Assembly (NCBI RefSeq): GCF_014199435.1
Contig: NZ_JACIJP010000005.1
Span: 62,001 to 126,000 of the forward strand
Direction of reading: 5' to 3'
Source: Sphingobium subterraneum
GTDB lineage: Bacteria > Pseudomonadota > Alphaproteobacteria > Sphingomonadales > Sphingomonadaceae
Length of the DNA stretch: 64,000 nt
Shown: piece after piece, positions 18,050 to 27,374 of the stretch
How positions within the stretch are numbered: the first letter of the stretch is position 1
Layout of the letters: each line of letters begins with the position of its first letter
Made by a program: the position numbers and the translations under genes
The notes under the pieces: model-generated
The model's input: the letters and a program-made list of their open reading frames with translations, nothing else
Told to the model about the DNA's origin: nothing
Database searches by the model: none

Positions 18050-19846
18050 TTACACAAACTCGAGCTGTTCGGGAGTCCACGACAGGCAGACGTCGTCCAG
18101 CTCTTCGACCAGCGCGAACCCGGTGTGGACCAGTGGCAACACATACCGAAAGAAATAGCGGCAGGTGGTGATCTTCATCTCGTAAAAGGCGCTGGGCGCT
18201 GCGTCGCCTGTCTCGAGCGCGCGTGCCGCCACCAGTGCCTGCCACAGCCACAGCCATCCCACCACAACAGTGCCCGTCGCGTCGAGATAAAGGGTCGCGT
18301 TGGCGAGCGCCCGTTCCTGGTTGTCACAGGCGAGCGACGCGTCGGTTGCCCGTTGGAACGCCTCCAGCGCCGTGGTCAGCTGACGGGCGAAATCTGCAAG
18401 CGCCGGTACGACCGATGCCTGCTCAATCGTCTCGGTAATGCGTGCGACCAGCAAATCCCGTCCCCGGCCCCCTGCCATGCGGACCTTGCGGCCCAGCAGA
18501 TCTATCCCCTGAATGCCGTATGCACCCTCGTGAATATGGTTGAGGCGGTTGTCGCGATAGAAGCGCTCGACCGGATGATCGAGCGTGTAGCCCGCGCCGC
18601 CAAGAATCTGGATCGCCAATTTATTCGCTTCCAGGCAATGTTCCGAGGGCCAGGATTTGGCGATGGGCGTCAGCACTTCCAGCAGCAGGGTGAGATCGTC
18701 CCGCTCGTTCCCGTCTGCCAAGGCTTGCTGATCGACGAGCAGGCCGCAATAGGAGCACAACGCAAGCGCCCCCTCAACCTGCGCCTTTTGCGCGAGCAGC
18801 ATCCGGCGAATGTCCGCATGCTCGACCAAGGGCACCTGTGGCGACTGCGGGTCCTTCTGGCCGATCCGGCGGCCCTGTAGGCGCTCCCGCGCGTAGTTGC
18901 GCGAATAGAGATAGCCTGCCAGCCCCGACATGGTGGCGCCATGCCCTACGCTAATGCGCGCTTCATTCATCATGTGGAACATATAGTGCAGGCCGCGATG
19001 CGGCTCGCCGATCAGATAGCCCACCGTTGGCCCGGTTTCCCCAAAATTGAGCAGGCAGTTGGTCGTGCCGCGCTGCCCCATCTTGTGGTTGAGGCCAACC
19101 AGCGTGATGTTGTTTTCCTCGCCGACGGTTCCGTCCTCCGCGACGAGGCGCTGGGGTACGATAAACAGCGAAATACCCTTCACCCCGGCTGGGCCGCCGG
19201 GGATCTTGGCGAGCACCAGGTTGACGATGTTCTCCGTCATGTGATGCGCTGCACCGGATATCCACATCTTCGTGCCCGAAATGCGATAGGTGCCGTCCCC
19301 GGCGGGCTCTGCCCGTGTCGTAATATCGGAGAGCGAGGAGCCAGCCTGTGGTTCGGAAAGGCACATCGTGCCGGACCAGCGCCCTTCGATCAAGGGAACA
19401 GCATAGCGCGCCTTCTGCTCCTCTGTACCGAACGCCGCCAGCAGATGCGCGCCGGCGGTTGTCAGCATGGAGTAGTTCGAGATGCCCAGATTGGCGGCAG
19501 TGAACATCCCATTGGCTGCCATGCTGACCGAAAAGGGCAGTTGCAGCCCGCCCAGCGCATGATCGAACGCTTGTGCAGAGAGTCCGGCCTCCGCATAGGC
19601 CGCAAGCGCCGTCTGTACCTCGGGCATGATTTCCACACCGCCATTGACGAATTCGGGCGGAGACGCATCCAGCCGCGCGGCGGACGGAAGATAGAGATCT
19701 TCGGCAAGGCGCTGTGCCGAATCGAGGATCTGCGTCACGACCGCGCGGTCGCAATGGGCAAATTGCTCCGAGTTCAGGATGTCCGTGAGGTTGAGCATCT
19801 CGAAGAGAATGAAGTCGAGATTGCGGCTGTCGACGATGATGCTCAC
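18050..19846 (-). CDS. Acyl-CoA dehydrogenase, long (about 600 aa) form
   Basis: 598 residues from a GTG at 19846 that has GGAGG five bases upstream; an in-frame ATG four codons earlier would place the SD inside the ORF. FAD-binding and substrate motifs are present: GTMCLSEPQAGSSLSDITTRA, KMWISGAAHHM, and the catalytic-base region HEGAYGIQGIDLLGRK. The extra C-terminal domain (about residues 460-598) is typical of the DmdC/AcdA-type long dehydrogenases. It is the last gene of the acyl-CoA operon and converges on ybbP. Likely reaction: alpha,beta-dehydrogenation of an acyl-CoA; chain type unknown. Confidence 0.92.
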   Translation of the reverse strand: MSIIVDSRNLDFILFEMLNLTDILNSEQFAHCDRAVVTQILDSAQRLAEDLYLPSAARLDASPPEFVNGGVEIMPEVQTALAAYAEAGLSAQAFDHALGGLQLPFSVSMAANGMFTAANLGISNYSMLTTAGAHLLAAFGTEEQKARYAVPLIEGRWSGTMCLSEPQAGSSLSDITTRAEPAGDGTYRISGTKMWISGAAHHMTENIVNLVLAKIPGGPAGVKGISLFIVPQRLVAEDGTVGEENNITLVGLNHKMGQRGTTNCLLNFGETGPTVGYLIGEPHRGLHYMFHMMNEARISVGHGATMSGLAGYLYSRNYARERLQGRRIGQKDPQSPQVPLVEHADIRRMLLAQKAQVEGALALCSYCGLLVDQQALADGNERDDLTLLLEVLTPIAKSWPSEHCLEANKLAIQILGGAGYTLDHPVERFYRDNRLNHIHEGAYGIQGIDLLGRKVRMAGGRGRDLLVARITETIEQASVVPALADFARQLTTALEAFQRATDASLACDNQERALANATLYLDATGTVVVGWLWLWQALVAARALETGDAAPSAFYEMKITTCRYFFRYVLPLVHTGFALVEELDDVCLSWTPEQLEFV

Positions 19847-19948
19847 GATATCCTCCATATGGACGCGCCTAACCCGCAGTCACGAGCGATCAGGGCGATC
19901 CGTTATACAACTGTACCAAAATCAGGCTTAGCCCATGACAGACACTAG

Positions 19949-20425
19949 TCAGGCGGCGACCGGCTCCACCACGGCCAGGATGAGCCATTCGGCAACAAGG
20001 GTCGGCTTGTCTTCACCCTCGATTTCGACGCTGACGCCAAGCGTCGATTGCCACTGCCCCGGATTGCGTTCCGCAACATCCTTTAGAACGAATACGCCAC
20101 GAACTTTCTGGCCTGATGCCACCGGCTTCACAAAACGCACGCTGTTCAAACCGTAATTAATGCCCATCTGCGTCCCCGCGATCGGCGGAACCGCGGACGC
20201 GACCATGGCGCTCAGCATCGAGAGCGAGAGGAACCCGTGCGCGATGGTCCCGCCAAACGGCGTCTGGGCGGCGGCCGCCGGGTCCACATGGATGAACTGT
20301 TCATCCTCGGTCACCTTGGCGAAGGTATCGATCCGTTGCTGATCCAGGGAAAACCAGCGGGACGTCCCGATCGTCGTGCCAATGCGCTGCCGGTATTCGT
20401 CCAGCGAGATCGCCGCGACCGTCAT
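19949..20425 (-). CDS. MaoC-like (R)-enoyl-CoA hydratase
   Basis: 158 residues from the ATG at 20425, which overlaps the thiolase stop (TGATG). The hot-dog fold catalytic region reads DEQFIHVDPAAAAQTPFGGTIAHGF, with the Asp and His of the hydratase dyad, as in Nodulin/MaoC proteins. It would hydrate a trans-2-enoyl-CoA made by the neighbouring acyl-CoA dehydrogenase. The longer upstream reading has a Cys/Arg-rich leader and is unlikely. Confidence 0.9.
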   Translation of the reverse strand: MTVAAISLDEYRQRIGTTIGTSRWFSLDQQRIDTFAKVTEDEQFIHVDPAAAAQTPFGGTIAHGFLSLSMLSAMVASAVPPIAGTQMGINYGLNSVRFVKPVASGQKVRGVFVLKDVAERNPGQWQSTLGVSVEIEGEDKPTLVAEWLILAVVEPVAA

Positions 20426-21597
20426 CACAGCACCTCGAACAGGCCGGCAGCACCCATGCCGCCGCCCACGCACATGGTGATCACGATATAGCGCACGCCC
20501 CGCTTCTTGCCCTCGATCAGTGCATGGCCGACCATACGCGCGCCGGACATGCCATAAGGATGGCCGATCGAGATCGAGCCACCGTTGACGTTGAGCAAAT
20601 CGTTCGGAATGCCGAGAATGTCGCGGCAGTACAGAACCTGCACGGCAAATGCCTCGTTAAGCTCCCACAACCCGATATCGTCCATATTGAGGCCAAAGCG
20701 CTTCAACAGTTTCGGGATCGCATAGACAGGACCGATGCCCATCTCATCGGGCTCGGTGCCCGCAACCGCCATGCCGACATAGCGGCCCAGCGGAGCGAGT
20801 CCGCGCTGCTCGGCGAGCTTTGCGTCCATCACGACGCAGGCCGATGCGCCATCGGACAGCTGGCTGGCGTTGCCCGCCGTAATGACCCCGCCCTCGACCA
20901 CAGGCTTGAGCGACCGCAGGCTGTCGAGTGTCGTTTCCGGCCGGTTGCCCTCATCCTTCGTCAGGCGGATCGCCTGTTGGGAGATGGCCCCGGTGGCCTT
21001 ATCCTGCACGCCCATCGTCGCGTCGACGGCAACGATTTCCTGGTCGAACGCCCCGGATGCTTGCGCGGCGGCTGTACGCTGCTGCGACTGAAGCGCATAT
21101 TCATCCTGCACATCACGGCTGATCTTGTAACGCGCTGCGACGGTTTCCGCTGTCTGGAGCATCGGCATGTACACATCCGGAACCATCGCGATGAGTTCCG
21201 GGTCGGGTGTGACGCGCAACTCCTTGGTCTGCACCAGCGAGATCGATTCTACACCGCCCGCCACCACGACATCCATGCGGTCGACGATCACCTGCTTGGC
21301 GGCCGTGGCGATGGACATGAGGCCGGACGAGCATTGCCGATCGATCGACATGCCCGCCACCGTGACCGGCAACCCGGCGCGCAGGGCAGCGGTGCGGCCG
21401 ATGGTTGCCTGATGCCCCTGCTGGAGCGCGGCGCCGATGAGCACGTCATCGACTTCCGCCGGGTCGACGCCGGAGCGGCTGACCGCTTCGCGGATGGCAT
21501 GCGCGGCCAGCGTCGGCGCGGGCGTCATGTTGAAAGCGCCCTTGTACGCGCGCCCGATCGGCGTGCGCGCGGTCGAAACGATAACGGCGTCGCGCAT
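20425..21597 (-). CDS. Thiolase (acetyl-CoA acetyltransferase family)
   Basis: 390 residues from the ATG at 21597, which overlaps the SDR stop. It starts [15 protein letters not shown], as thiolases do. The nucleophilic cysteine lies in [11 protein letters not shown], the His in [15 protein letters not shown], and the second catalytic cysteine in [10 protein letters not shown]. Note GHPYGMSG in place of the usual GHPxGxTG. Probable role: thiolytic cleavage of the beta-ketoacyl-CoA produced by this operon. Confidence 0.94.
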   Translation of the reverse strand: MRDAVIVSTARTPIGRAYKGAFNMTPAPTLAAHAIREAVSRSGVDPAEVDDVLIGAALQQGHQATIGRTAALRAGLPVTVAGMSIDRQCSSGLMSIATAAKQVIVDRMDVVVAGGVESISLVQTKELRVTPDPELIAMVPDVYMPMLQTAETVAARYKISRDVQDEYALQSQQRTAAAQASGAFDQEIVAVDATMGVQDKATGAISQQAIRLTKDEGNRPETTLDSLRSLKPVVEGGVITAGNASQLSDGASACVVMDAKLAEQRGLAPLGRYVGMAVAGTEPDEMGIGPVYAIPKLLKRFGLNMDDIGLWELNEAFAVQVLYCRDILGIPNDLLNVNGGSISIGHPYGMSGARMVGHALIEGKKRGVRYIVITMCVGGGMGAAGLFEVL

Positions 21598-22523
21598 CAC
21601 AGGGCCTCCTCGGCAGATTTCTCGATCAAACCCGCATTGGTGAGTTCGAGATGGCTCTGGACAAATCCGTTGGCGGGAATGAATTCTCCGTCGCGGTTGG
21701 CCAGCGCGTCCTGGTTGGCAAGAAGCTGTTCGGCGGCATCGGCCGCAGTCCCGACATACAGGCCGGGGGTGAGGGTGATATTGGCTTGCTCGAAACTGCC
21801 CGCGCCCGCGCAGAAAATCTTGCGGTTCGGGGCTTCTTCGGCGACCAGCGCCAGAACCGCGGGGCTGACTGCGCGGGGGTGGAGGGCGTCCAGCTTCTCC
21901 TGCGGCAACAACCCTTCGAGCATGCGCGTTGCAGCCGTGGGCGCGAGGCAGTTTACGCGGACATTGTTCTTCTCGCCCTCCAGACCGAGCGTCTGCATCA
22001 GTCCGACCAGCGCCATCTTGGCCGCGCCATAGTTGGACTGGCCGAAATTGCCGTATAGCCCCGAAGAGGATGTCGTCATGACGATGCGGCCGTAATTCTG
22101 TGCGCGCATTATGTCCCAAACCGCCTTGGTGCAGTTGACCGCGCCCATCAGATGCACGTCTACGACCATGCGGAAATCGGCCAGATCCATCTTTGCAAAG
22201 GTGCGGTCACGCAAAATGCCCGCATTGTTGACGAGGATGTCGACCCGTCCCCATGTGTCCACCGCCAGCGCGACCATCTCTTCGACTTGCGCATAGTCCG
22301 TGACCGACCCGCCGTTCGCGATGGCGTCGCCCCCGGCGGCCTTGATCTCATCGACCACCTTTTGCGCGGCGGAGAGCGAACCGCCGGTTCCGTCCGTGGC
22401 GCCGCCCAGATCGTTGACGAGCACCTTTGCGCCCCGGCTGGCCAGCAGCAGCGCATGCTCGCGCCCCAGGCCCCCGCCCGCACCGGTGATGACGGCAACC
22501 CGCCCAGACAGATCAATCGACAT
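21597..22523 (-). CDS. SDR-family 3-hydroxyacyl-CoA dehydrogenase-like protein
   Basis: 308 residues from the ATG at 22523, preceded by GAGGAG. Motifs: cofactor loop [19 protein letters not shown] (acidic residue after strand 2, fitting NAD), NNAGILRD, and the active-site Ser with YGAAK. The opening [16 protein letters not shown] and VLVNDLGG are those of the dehydrogenase part of peroxisomal multifunctional enzyme 2. The C-terminal 60 residues extend beyond a typical SDR of about 250. It leads a block of overlapping acyl-CoA genes downstream of the double TetR regulator. Confidence 0.88.
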   Translation of the reverse strand: MSIDLSGRVAVITGAGGGLGREHALLLASRGAKVLVNDLGGATDGTGGSLSAAQKVVDEIKAAGGDAIANGGSVTDYAQVEEMVALAVDTWGRVDILVNNAGILRDRTFAKMDLADFRMVVDVHLMGAVNCTKAVWDIMRAQNYGRIVMTTSSSGLYGNFGQSNYGAAKMALVGLMQTLGLEGEKNNVRVNCLAPTAATRMLEGLLPQEKLDALHPRAVSPAVLALVAEEAPNRKIFCAGAGSFEQANITLTPGLYVGTAADAAEQLLANQDALANRDGEFIPANGFVQSHLELTNAGLIEKSAEEAL

Positions 22524-22650
22524 TGGCAACTCCTCGTTATTCGGGGTGCGGCGGGCACCCAGCAACAACCAGGAACGCCGCACAGCCCAATTCGTGAGCT
22601 TGCGCTACGAACCCGGAGTGGACTTGTCAATAATTTTTGAACGATTGTGC

Positions 22651-23928
22651 CTATTTTTGTTTGGAACTGCTCCAGTGCTGGTCTTTAGCCATCGCGCCCA
22701 GATCATAGGCGAATTCCGTGCGCACTTTTGCCAGCAATTCCATGTCGCCGCCCATCGAGAGGATGCGGATAAGCTTGCCGATAAACAGGGCGGGCATGAT
22801 CCACGCATAGAGCGGAGAAGAACCGGGCATCACGGTCGCGAGAACCTGCAGCCACCGGCGCCGCTGTTCTTCATCAAGCCCCCACAATCCGGCGCGCAGC
22901 ACGGGATCGCGCCGGGACTGGATATAAACGGGATAGCTTGCCCGGCTCAGGTCACGAAATTCGGTGGCCTCCCTCAGGAAGATGGTGGTCGTGACGTCGA
23001 CCAGCTGGTCAAGATCGAGTCGGGCATAATCGATCGCGCTCATCACCGACCGGTAGCGTGTCTTTGAATTTTCGAAGAGGCGCTGCTGGGCGGCATTCGA
23101 GAGTGTGGAAATGGAGGGATAATAATAGGTCGGCGCGGCTGGGGTCAGTCCCGCCCTTTCCGCGACGCGGCGAAAAGACAGGGCTTCGGCGCCCTCGTCG
23201 ATGAGGATATCCGTCGCAGCCGCGAGAATCCGCTCGCGCGTCTCGGCCGCTTTCTTACCCTTTGCAGGAGAAACCGGGGGCGGAGCGGGGAAGTGGGGCG
23301 CCGGGTCACCGCCCGCGCCGAAAAGCAGGCTGTGTGCTTCGCTTTCGGTCAACCTCAGGGGGAGCAGGATGAACAGGAAGCCGATTACCGTATCAATGGC
23401 CGACGTAACGGCTCCTTCGGCATCGTCGGCGCCCAACACCCCGGCGATTTCTTGCCAAACCTCATGCAGGGCGCTGAACCAGTCGCGCGCGAGATGCCCC
23501 AGTTCGGGCTGCCGCGATATGTTTGCGATGATCTCACACCAGGCGACCGACGCGACGCTGTGCTTGTCCATGGCGTTCAAGACAAGTTTGAAGGCGAAAT
23601 CGCGAAAAGTCGGCCGGTTGGCGTTGCCCCGGTGTTTGTCGGCGAAGCGATGGAACGCCGCGACATAGCCGTCGAGCAATTCCCGTGACGCATCGGCGAT
23701 GATGTCGTTCTTCGTCGCATAATAATAGGTGGTTGCGGCCAGTGACACGCCGGCTTTGTTGGCAACGGACCTGTGTGTCATGCCCGCGATACCATAGTCT
23801 GAGATTGCGATAATCGCGCCTTGCGTAATTCGCTGTTGCCGGACCGCCGAACGATCCTGCTTGGTTTGTCTGCGCTGGACCGCAAGGTCGTTCCCGCTCG
23901 CCGGGCTTCGGGCATGGGATGAGGTCAT
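22651..23928 (-). CDS. Tandem TetR-family regulator (two TetR units in one chain)
   Basis: 425 residues from the ATG at 23928. Two complete TetR DNA-binding domains are visible. The first is at residues about 32-78 (GMTHRSVANKAGVSLAATTY). The second is at about 229-276 (ALSFRRVAERAGLTPAAPTY). Each is followed by its own helical ligand/dimerisation region. A Pro/Gly-rich linker (residues about 207-224) joins them. Ordinary TetR proteins are 180-220 residues. It lies 128 bp upstream of, and co-oriented with, the acyl-CoA operon, so acyl-CoA-responsive control of that operon is the natural guess. Confidence 0.87.
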   Translation of the reverse strand: MTSSHARSPASGNDLAVQRRQTKQDRSAVRQQRITQGAIIAISDYGIAGMTHRSVANKAGVSLAATTYYYATKNDIIADASRELLDGYVAAFHRFADKHRGNANRPTFRDFAFKLVLNAMDKHSVASVAWCEIIANISRQPELGHLARDWFSALHEVWQEIAGVLGADDAEGAVTSAIDTVIGFLFILLPLRLTESEAHSLLFGAGGDPAPHFPAPPPVSPAKGKKAAETRERILAAATDILIDEGAEALSFRRVAERAGLTPAAPTYYYPSISTLSNAAQQRLFENSKTRYRSVMSAIDYARLDLDQLVDVTTTIFLREATEFRDLSRASYPVYIQSRRDPVLRAGLWGLDEEQRRRWLQVLATVMPGSSPLYAWIMPALFIGKLIRILSMGGDMELLAKVRTEFAYDLGAMAKDQHWSSSKQK

Positions 23929-24116
23929 GGTCCCGTCATAATAGGGGCCTGGGCGAACGAAAGGCAAATCGGATCGGTGCGTCCCTGCCGCTGCCAGCGG
24001 CTTTGTCTCTCGTACAGAGACGGGGCGATGTGACGGGACATAGCTATGGCATTGCGGGTTGTGCAGGCGCTATGAGGGCGGGCGCGACAATTGCCACCAA
24101 AAGGGGGAAACACACC

Positions 24117-25181
24117 ATGCAGCGGCTCCAGAACCGAAGCTTCGCGGTCTTCACCCTTGCTGTGACACTGCTGTTTGCGTGGATACTCCAGCCGTTTTTC
24201 GGCGCCATTCTCTGGGGTGTCGTGGCCGCTATCCTGTTCGCGCCGGTAAACGAGCGACTGTTGCGACGATGGCCTCGGCGTCGAAATCTTGCCACAGGGG
24301 CGACGCTCCTGCTGATCGTGGCGCTGGTGATCGTACCGACGATGGTCCTGGGTATGGCGTTGCTGCGCGAGGCGACGTGGGTTTATACCCAGATCCGGTC
24401 AGGCGAAATCGACTTCGGGCATTATTTCCTTCAGGTGCAGGCTGCGCTGCCGCAATGGGCGCACATCGCGCTGGAGCGCTTCGGCCTTACCGATTACGAC
24501 GCGATCCGGTCACGGCTCAACAGCGGACTTGCCAGCAGTTTCCAGTTGCTTGCCGCCCATGCCTTCAATTTCGGGCAGAGCACGTTGAGCTTTTTCCTGT
24601 CGCTCGGCGTCATGCTGTATCTCACCTTTTTCCTGCTCCGGGATGGCAAGGCGCTAGCGGCTCGGCTGGAAACGATGGTGCCGTTGGCGGCAGACCGACG
24701 ACAGGCGATCCTCGAAAAGTTCGTTACCGTGGTGCAGGCGACGATCAAGGGGAGTATCATTGTCGCGATCGTGCAGGGAATCATCGGCGGTGTGGTGTTC
24801 TGGGCCCTGGGCGTGCATGCCGCGCTGCTGTGGGGGGTGTCGATGGGCCTTTTCTCGCTGCTTCCCGCGATCGGGACCGGGCTCGTCTGGGTGCCGGTCG
24901 CGCTGTACCTGCTGCTGACCGGCGCGGTGTGGAAGGGGGCGGTGCTGGTGTTTTGCGGACTGTTCGTCATCGGCATGGTGGACAACGTGCTGCGCCCCAT
25001 TCTGGTGGGGCGAGACACGCGCCTGCCGGATTATGTCGTGTTGATCTCTACGCTTGGCGGGCTGGAAGTGTTCGGCTTCAATGGGTTCATCATCGGGCCG
25101 GTGGTCGCCGCGCTGTTTATCGCGGTGTGGCAGATCCTGGCAAAGGAAGGCGAGAAGCCGGCCGCTGCCCTGAACGATTGA
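24117..25181 (+). CDS. AI-2E / PerM-family membrane protein
   Basis: 354 residues from the ATG at 24117, preceded by AAGGGGG. About seven to eight hydrophobic helices are present, with a large hydrophilic loop after the second to third helices. Family marks include the terminal NVLRPILVGRDTRLPDYVVLISTLGGLEVFGFNGFIIGP region. The Pfam family is named for an AI-2 exporter, but many members are permeases or Na+/H+ antiporters. PerM-type genes often sit near hdaA in alphaproteobacteria, as here (hdaA 3.4 kb away). It is convergent with purN, 3 bp apart. Confidence 0.85.
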   Translation: MQRLQNRSFAVFTLAVTLLFAWILQPFFGAILWGVVAAILFAPVNERLLRRWPRRRNLATGATLLLIVALVIVPTMVLGMALLREATWVYTQIRSGEIDFGHYFLQVQAALPQWAHIALERFGLTDYDAIRSRLNSGLASSFQLLAAHAFNFGQSTLSFFLSLGVMLYLTFFLLRDGKALAARLETMVPLAADRRQAILEKFVTVVQATIKGSIIVAIVQGIIGGVVFWALGVHAALLWGVSMGLFSLLPAIGTGLVWVPVALYLLLTGAVWKGAVLVFCGLFVIGMVDNVLRPILVGRDTRLPDYVVLISTLGGLEVFGFNGFIIGPVVAALFIAVWQILAKEGEKPAAALND

Positions 25182-25184
25182 CGC

Positions 25185-26150
25185 CTAAAGCCACTCGGCC
25201 AAACGGGCGAGGCGTTTGGGGGCAACCGATTGCCAGCTGCGGCGAAGCCATTGGTCGACATGGCCCCAGTCCGTATCCGGCCGGTCGAGGCGGATCGCGA
25301 TCCATCCCGAAGTGCCGTAATAATCGGGACGATAATAGATGTCCGGATCGGCTTCGATCAGCGCGGCCATTTCGTCCTGCCCATCGGTCTTGACGAGCAG
25401 GGCGATCGCGTCTTCGCCATGGTGGCGAACGGACACATAGGCGAAGAATTTGGCCGAAGCGGCTTCACCGGTGCGCCAGCCCGGAGCCCCGTGGGAGAGG
25501 CGCTGCGCCACTTCGGGAAGGGCCGAAGCCAGACGGTCGACCTGCCCGATGATCCAGTCGGGGTTGGCATAGCGCGACACATAGGCGCCCAGCACGCGGC
25601 TGTAGAGCTGGTGCTCGGCAATCAGCGTGCGGGCCGCGAGCGTGTCGGGCGTGTCGCTGGGGAGGATCGCGACCTCGGTCTGGCCGAGGACCGGGCCGTC
25701 ATCGAGTTCCGCCGTGACGATATGAACGCTGCATCCGGCGTGGCTGTCGCCCGCCTCGAGCGCGCGTTCGTGGGTATGGAGACCCTTGTATTTCGGCAGC
25801 AGCGACGGGTGGATGTTGAGCATCCGTCCTTCCCACCGGCCGACGAATTCCGGGGAGAGCAGCCGCATATAGCCCGCAAGCGCGATATATTGCGCGCCGG
25901 CCTTGCGGATTTCTGCGTCGATGATCGCGTCGAATTCGGCGCGCTTCAGCCCGACATGGCTCTGCGCAAAGGTGGCAACGCCTTCCGCGGCAGCAAGCGC
26001 AAGGCCCGGCGCGTCCGGATCGTTGGCGGCAACCAGCACGATATCGAACGGACAGTCGGCGGCCTTGGCAGCGTAGAGCAGGGCGGCCATGTTCGATCCG
26101 CGCCCCGAGATCAGCACGGCGACTTTCGCGCGCGCTGCCTGCTCAGCCAT
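25185..26150 (-). CDS. purN: Phosphoribosylglycinamide formyltransferase fused to an MmcQ/YjbR-like domain
   Basis: 321 residues. Residues 8-195 are a full PurN: SGRGSNM, and catalytic Asn112, His114 (LNIHPSLLP) and Asp150, which keep the spacing of E. coli Asn106/His108/Asp144. It transfers formyl from 10-formyl-THF to GAR, the third step of purine synthesis. Residues about 200-321 add a second domain resembling the MmcQ/YjbR (DUF419) fold ([48 protein letters not shown]). E. coli PurN is about 212 residues. The start at 26150 overlaps the purM stop by 8 bp. Confidence 0.93.
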   Translation of the reverse strand: MAEQAARAKVAVLISGRGSNMAALLYAAKAADCPFDIVLVAANDPDAPGLALAAAEGVATFAQSHVGLKRAEFDAIIDAEIRKAGAQYIALAGYMRLLSPEFVGRWEGRMLNIHPSLLPKYKGLHTHERALEAGDSHAGCSVHIVTAELDDGPVLGQTEVAILPSDTPDTLAARTLIAEHQLYSRVLGAYVSRYANPDWIIGQVDRLASALPEVAQRLSHGAPGWRTGEAASAKFFAYVSVRHHGEDAIALLVKTDGQDEMAALIEADPDIYYRPDYYGTSGWIAIRLDRPDTDWGHVDQWLRRSWQSVAPKRLARLAEWL

Positions 26151-27252
26151 TATGCGTCGCTTCCCAGGCGGAACGGGCGCTCCATGCTTCCGCTGAACCG
26201 CGCACGGTGCAGCCCTTCTCGCCCGCCTCGATCGCGCCGATGCGGTGGACAGTTTCGCCTGCGTTGCTGAGTGCGGCGGTGACTGCGGCCACATTCTCTT
26301 CCGCAACCACGAGCACCATGCCAATGCCGCAGTTGAACGTGCGCGCCATTTCCTCCGGCTCGATATTGCCCTGTGCCTGGAGGAAGGCCATCAACCGCGG
26401 CTGTTCCCACGCGTCGGCATCGACGACGGCATGGCAGTCCTCGGGCAAGACGCGGGGGATGTTTTCCAGCAGCCCGCCGCCGGTGATATGGGCGAGCGCG
26501 TGGATCTGGCCCGCGCGGATGACGGGGAGCAGCGGCTTTACATAGATGCGCGTGGGGGCCATCAGCGCGTCGATCAGCAACACTTCATTGTCGAACAGGG
26601 CGGGCCGGTCGAGCTTCCACCCCTTGTCGGCGGCGAGGCGGCGCACGAGCGAAAAGCCGTTGCTGTGCACTCCGGAGGAGGCAAGGCCGAGCAGCACGTC
26701 GCCCGCCGCCACGGCCGTTCCGGTCAGCGCTTCGTCCCGCTCCACAGCGCCAACGCAGAAGCCCGCAAGATCATAGTCGCCGTCCGCATACATGCCCGGC
26801 ATCTCGGCGGTCTCGCCGCCGATGAGCGCGCAGCCCGCCTGGAGGCAGCCGTCCGCGATCCCGGCGATAACCCGCTCGGCAATGCCGTTCTCCAAGCGCC
26901 CGGTGGCGAAATAGTCGAGGAAGAACAAAGGCTCCGCGCCCTGCACGATAAGGTCGTTGGCGCACATCGCGACGAGGTCAATGCCGACCGTGTCGTGGCG
27001 GTTATGGTCGATCGCGAGCTTCAGCTTGGTGCCGACGCCGTCGTTTGCCGCGACGAGCAAGGGATCGCGAAAGCCCGCCGCCTTGAGGTCGAAAAAGCCG
27101 CCAAAGCCGCCGAGGTCCGCGTTCGCACCGGGGCGGCGGGTCGACTTGGCCAGCGGCGCGATCGCGCGGACCAGCGCATTGCCCGCGGCGATGTTCACGC
27201 CCGCCTGGGCGTAGCTGTAGGAGGTCGGTGCGGTGTCGTTTGGCTCGCTCAT
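26143..27252 (-). CDS. purM: Phosphoribosylformylglycinamidine cyclo-ligase
   Basis: 369 residues from the ATG at 27252. ATP-dependent closure of FGAM to AIR, the fifth step of purine synthesis. Landmarks include [68 protein letters not shown] and [16 protein letters not shown]. The length matches the family. The purM-purN order with overlap is the common bacterial arrangement. It is divergent from the DUF2066 gene. Confidence 0.97.
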   Translation of the reverse strand: MSEPNDTAPTSYSYAQAGVNIAAGNALVRAIAPLAKSTRRPGANADLGGFGGFFDLKAAGFRDPLLVAANDGVGTKLKLAIDHNRHDTVGIDLVAMCANDLIVQGAEPLFFLDYFATGRLENGIAERVIAGIADGCLQAGCALIGGETAEMPGMYADGDYDLAGFCVGAVERDEALTGTAVAAGDVLLGLASSGVHSNGFSLVRRLAADKGWKLDRPALFDNEVLLIDALMAPTRIYVKPLLPVIRAGQIHALAHITGGGLLENIPRVLPEDCHAVVDADAWEQPRLMAFLQAQGNIEPEEMARTFNCGIGMVLVVAEENVAAVTAALSNAGETVHRIGAIEAGEKGCTVRGSAEAWSARSAWEATHNG

Positions 27253-27374
27253 GGGCAAAAGCGCCTAGAGCATTTTGCGCCAAAGGGGAAACCGCTTTTG
27301 TCATACTCCGCGCGAGGGCGGTCGTCCCGCAAATGCCACTTGGATTTCGTGCGGTTTGTCGCCAAAAGGGCGCC

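Noticed and set aside
17858..18880. Plus-strand ORF across the ybbP end and the acyl-CoA dehydrogenase gene
   Set aside because: Out of frame with ybbP and antisense to the dehydrogenase.
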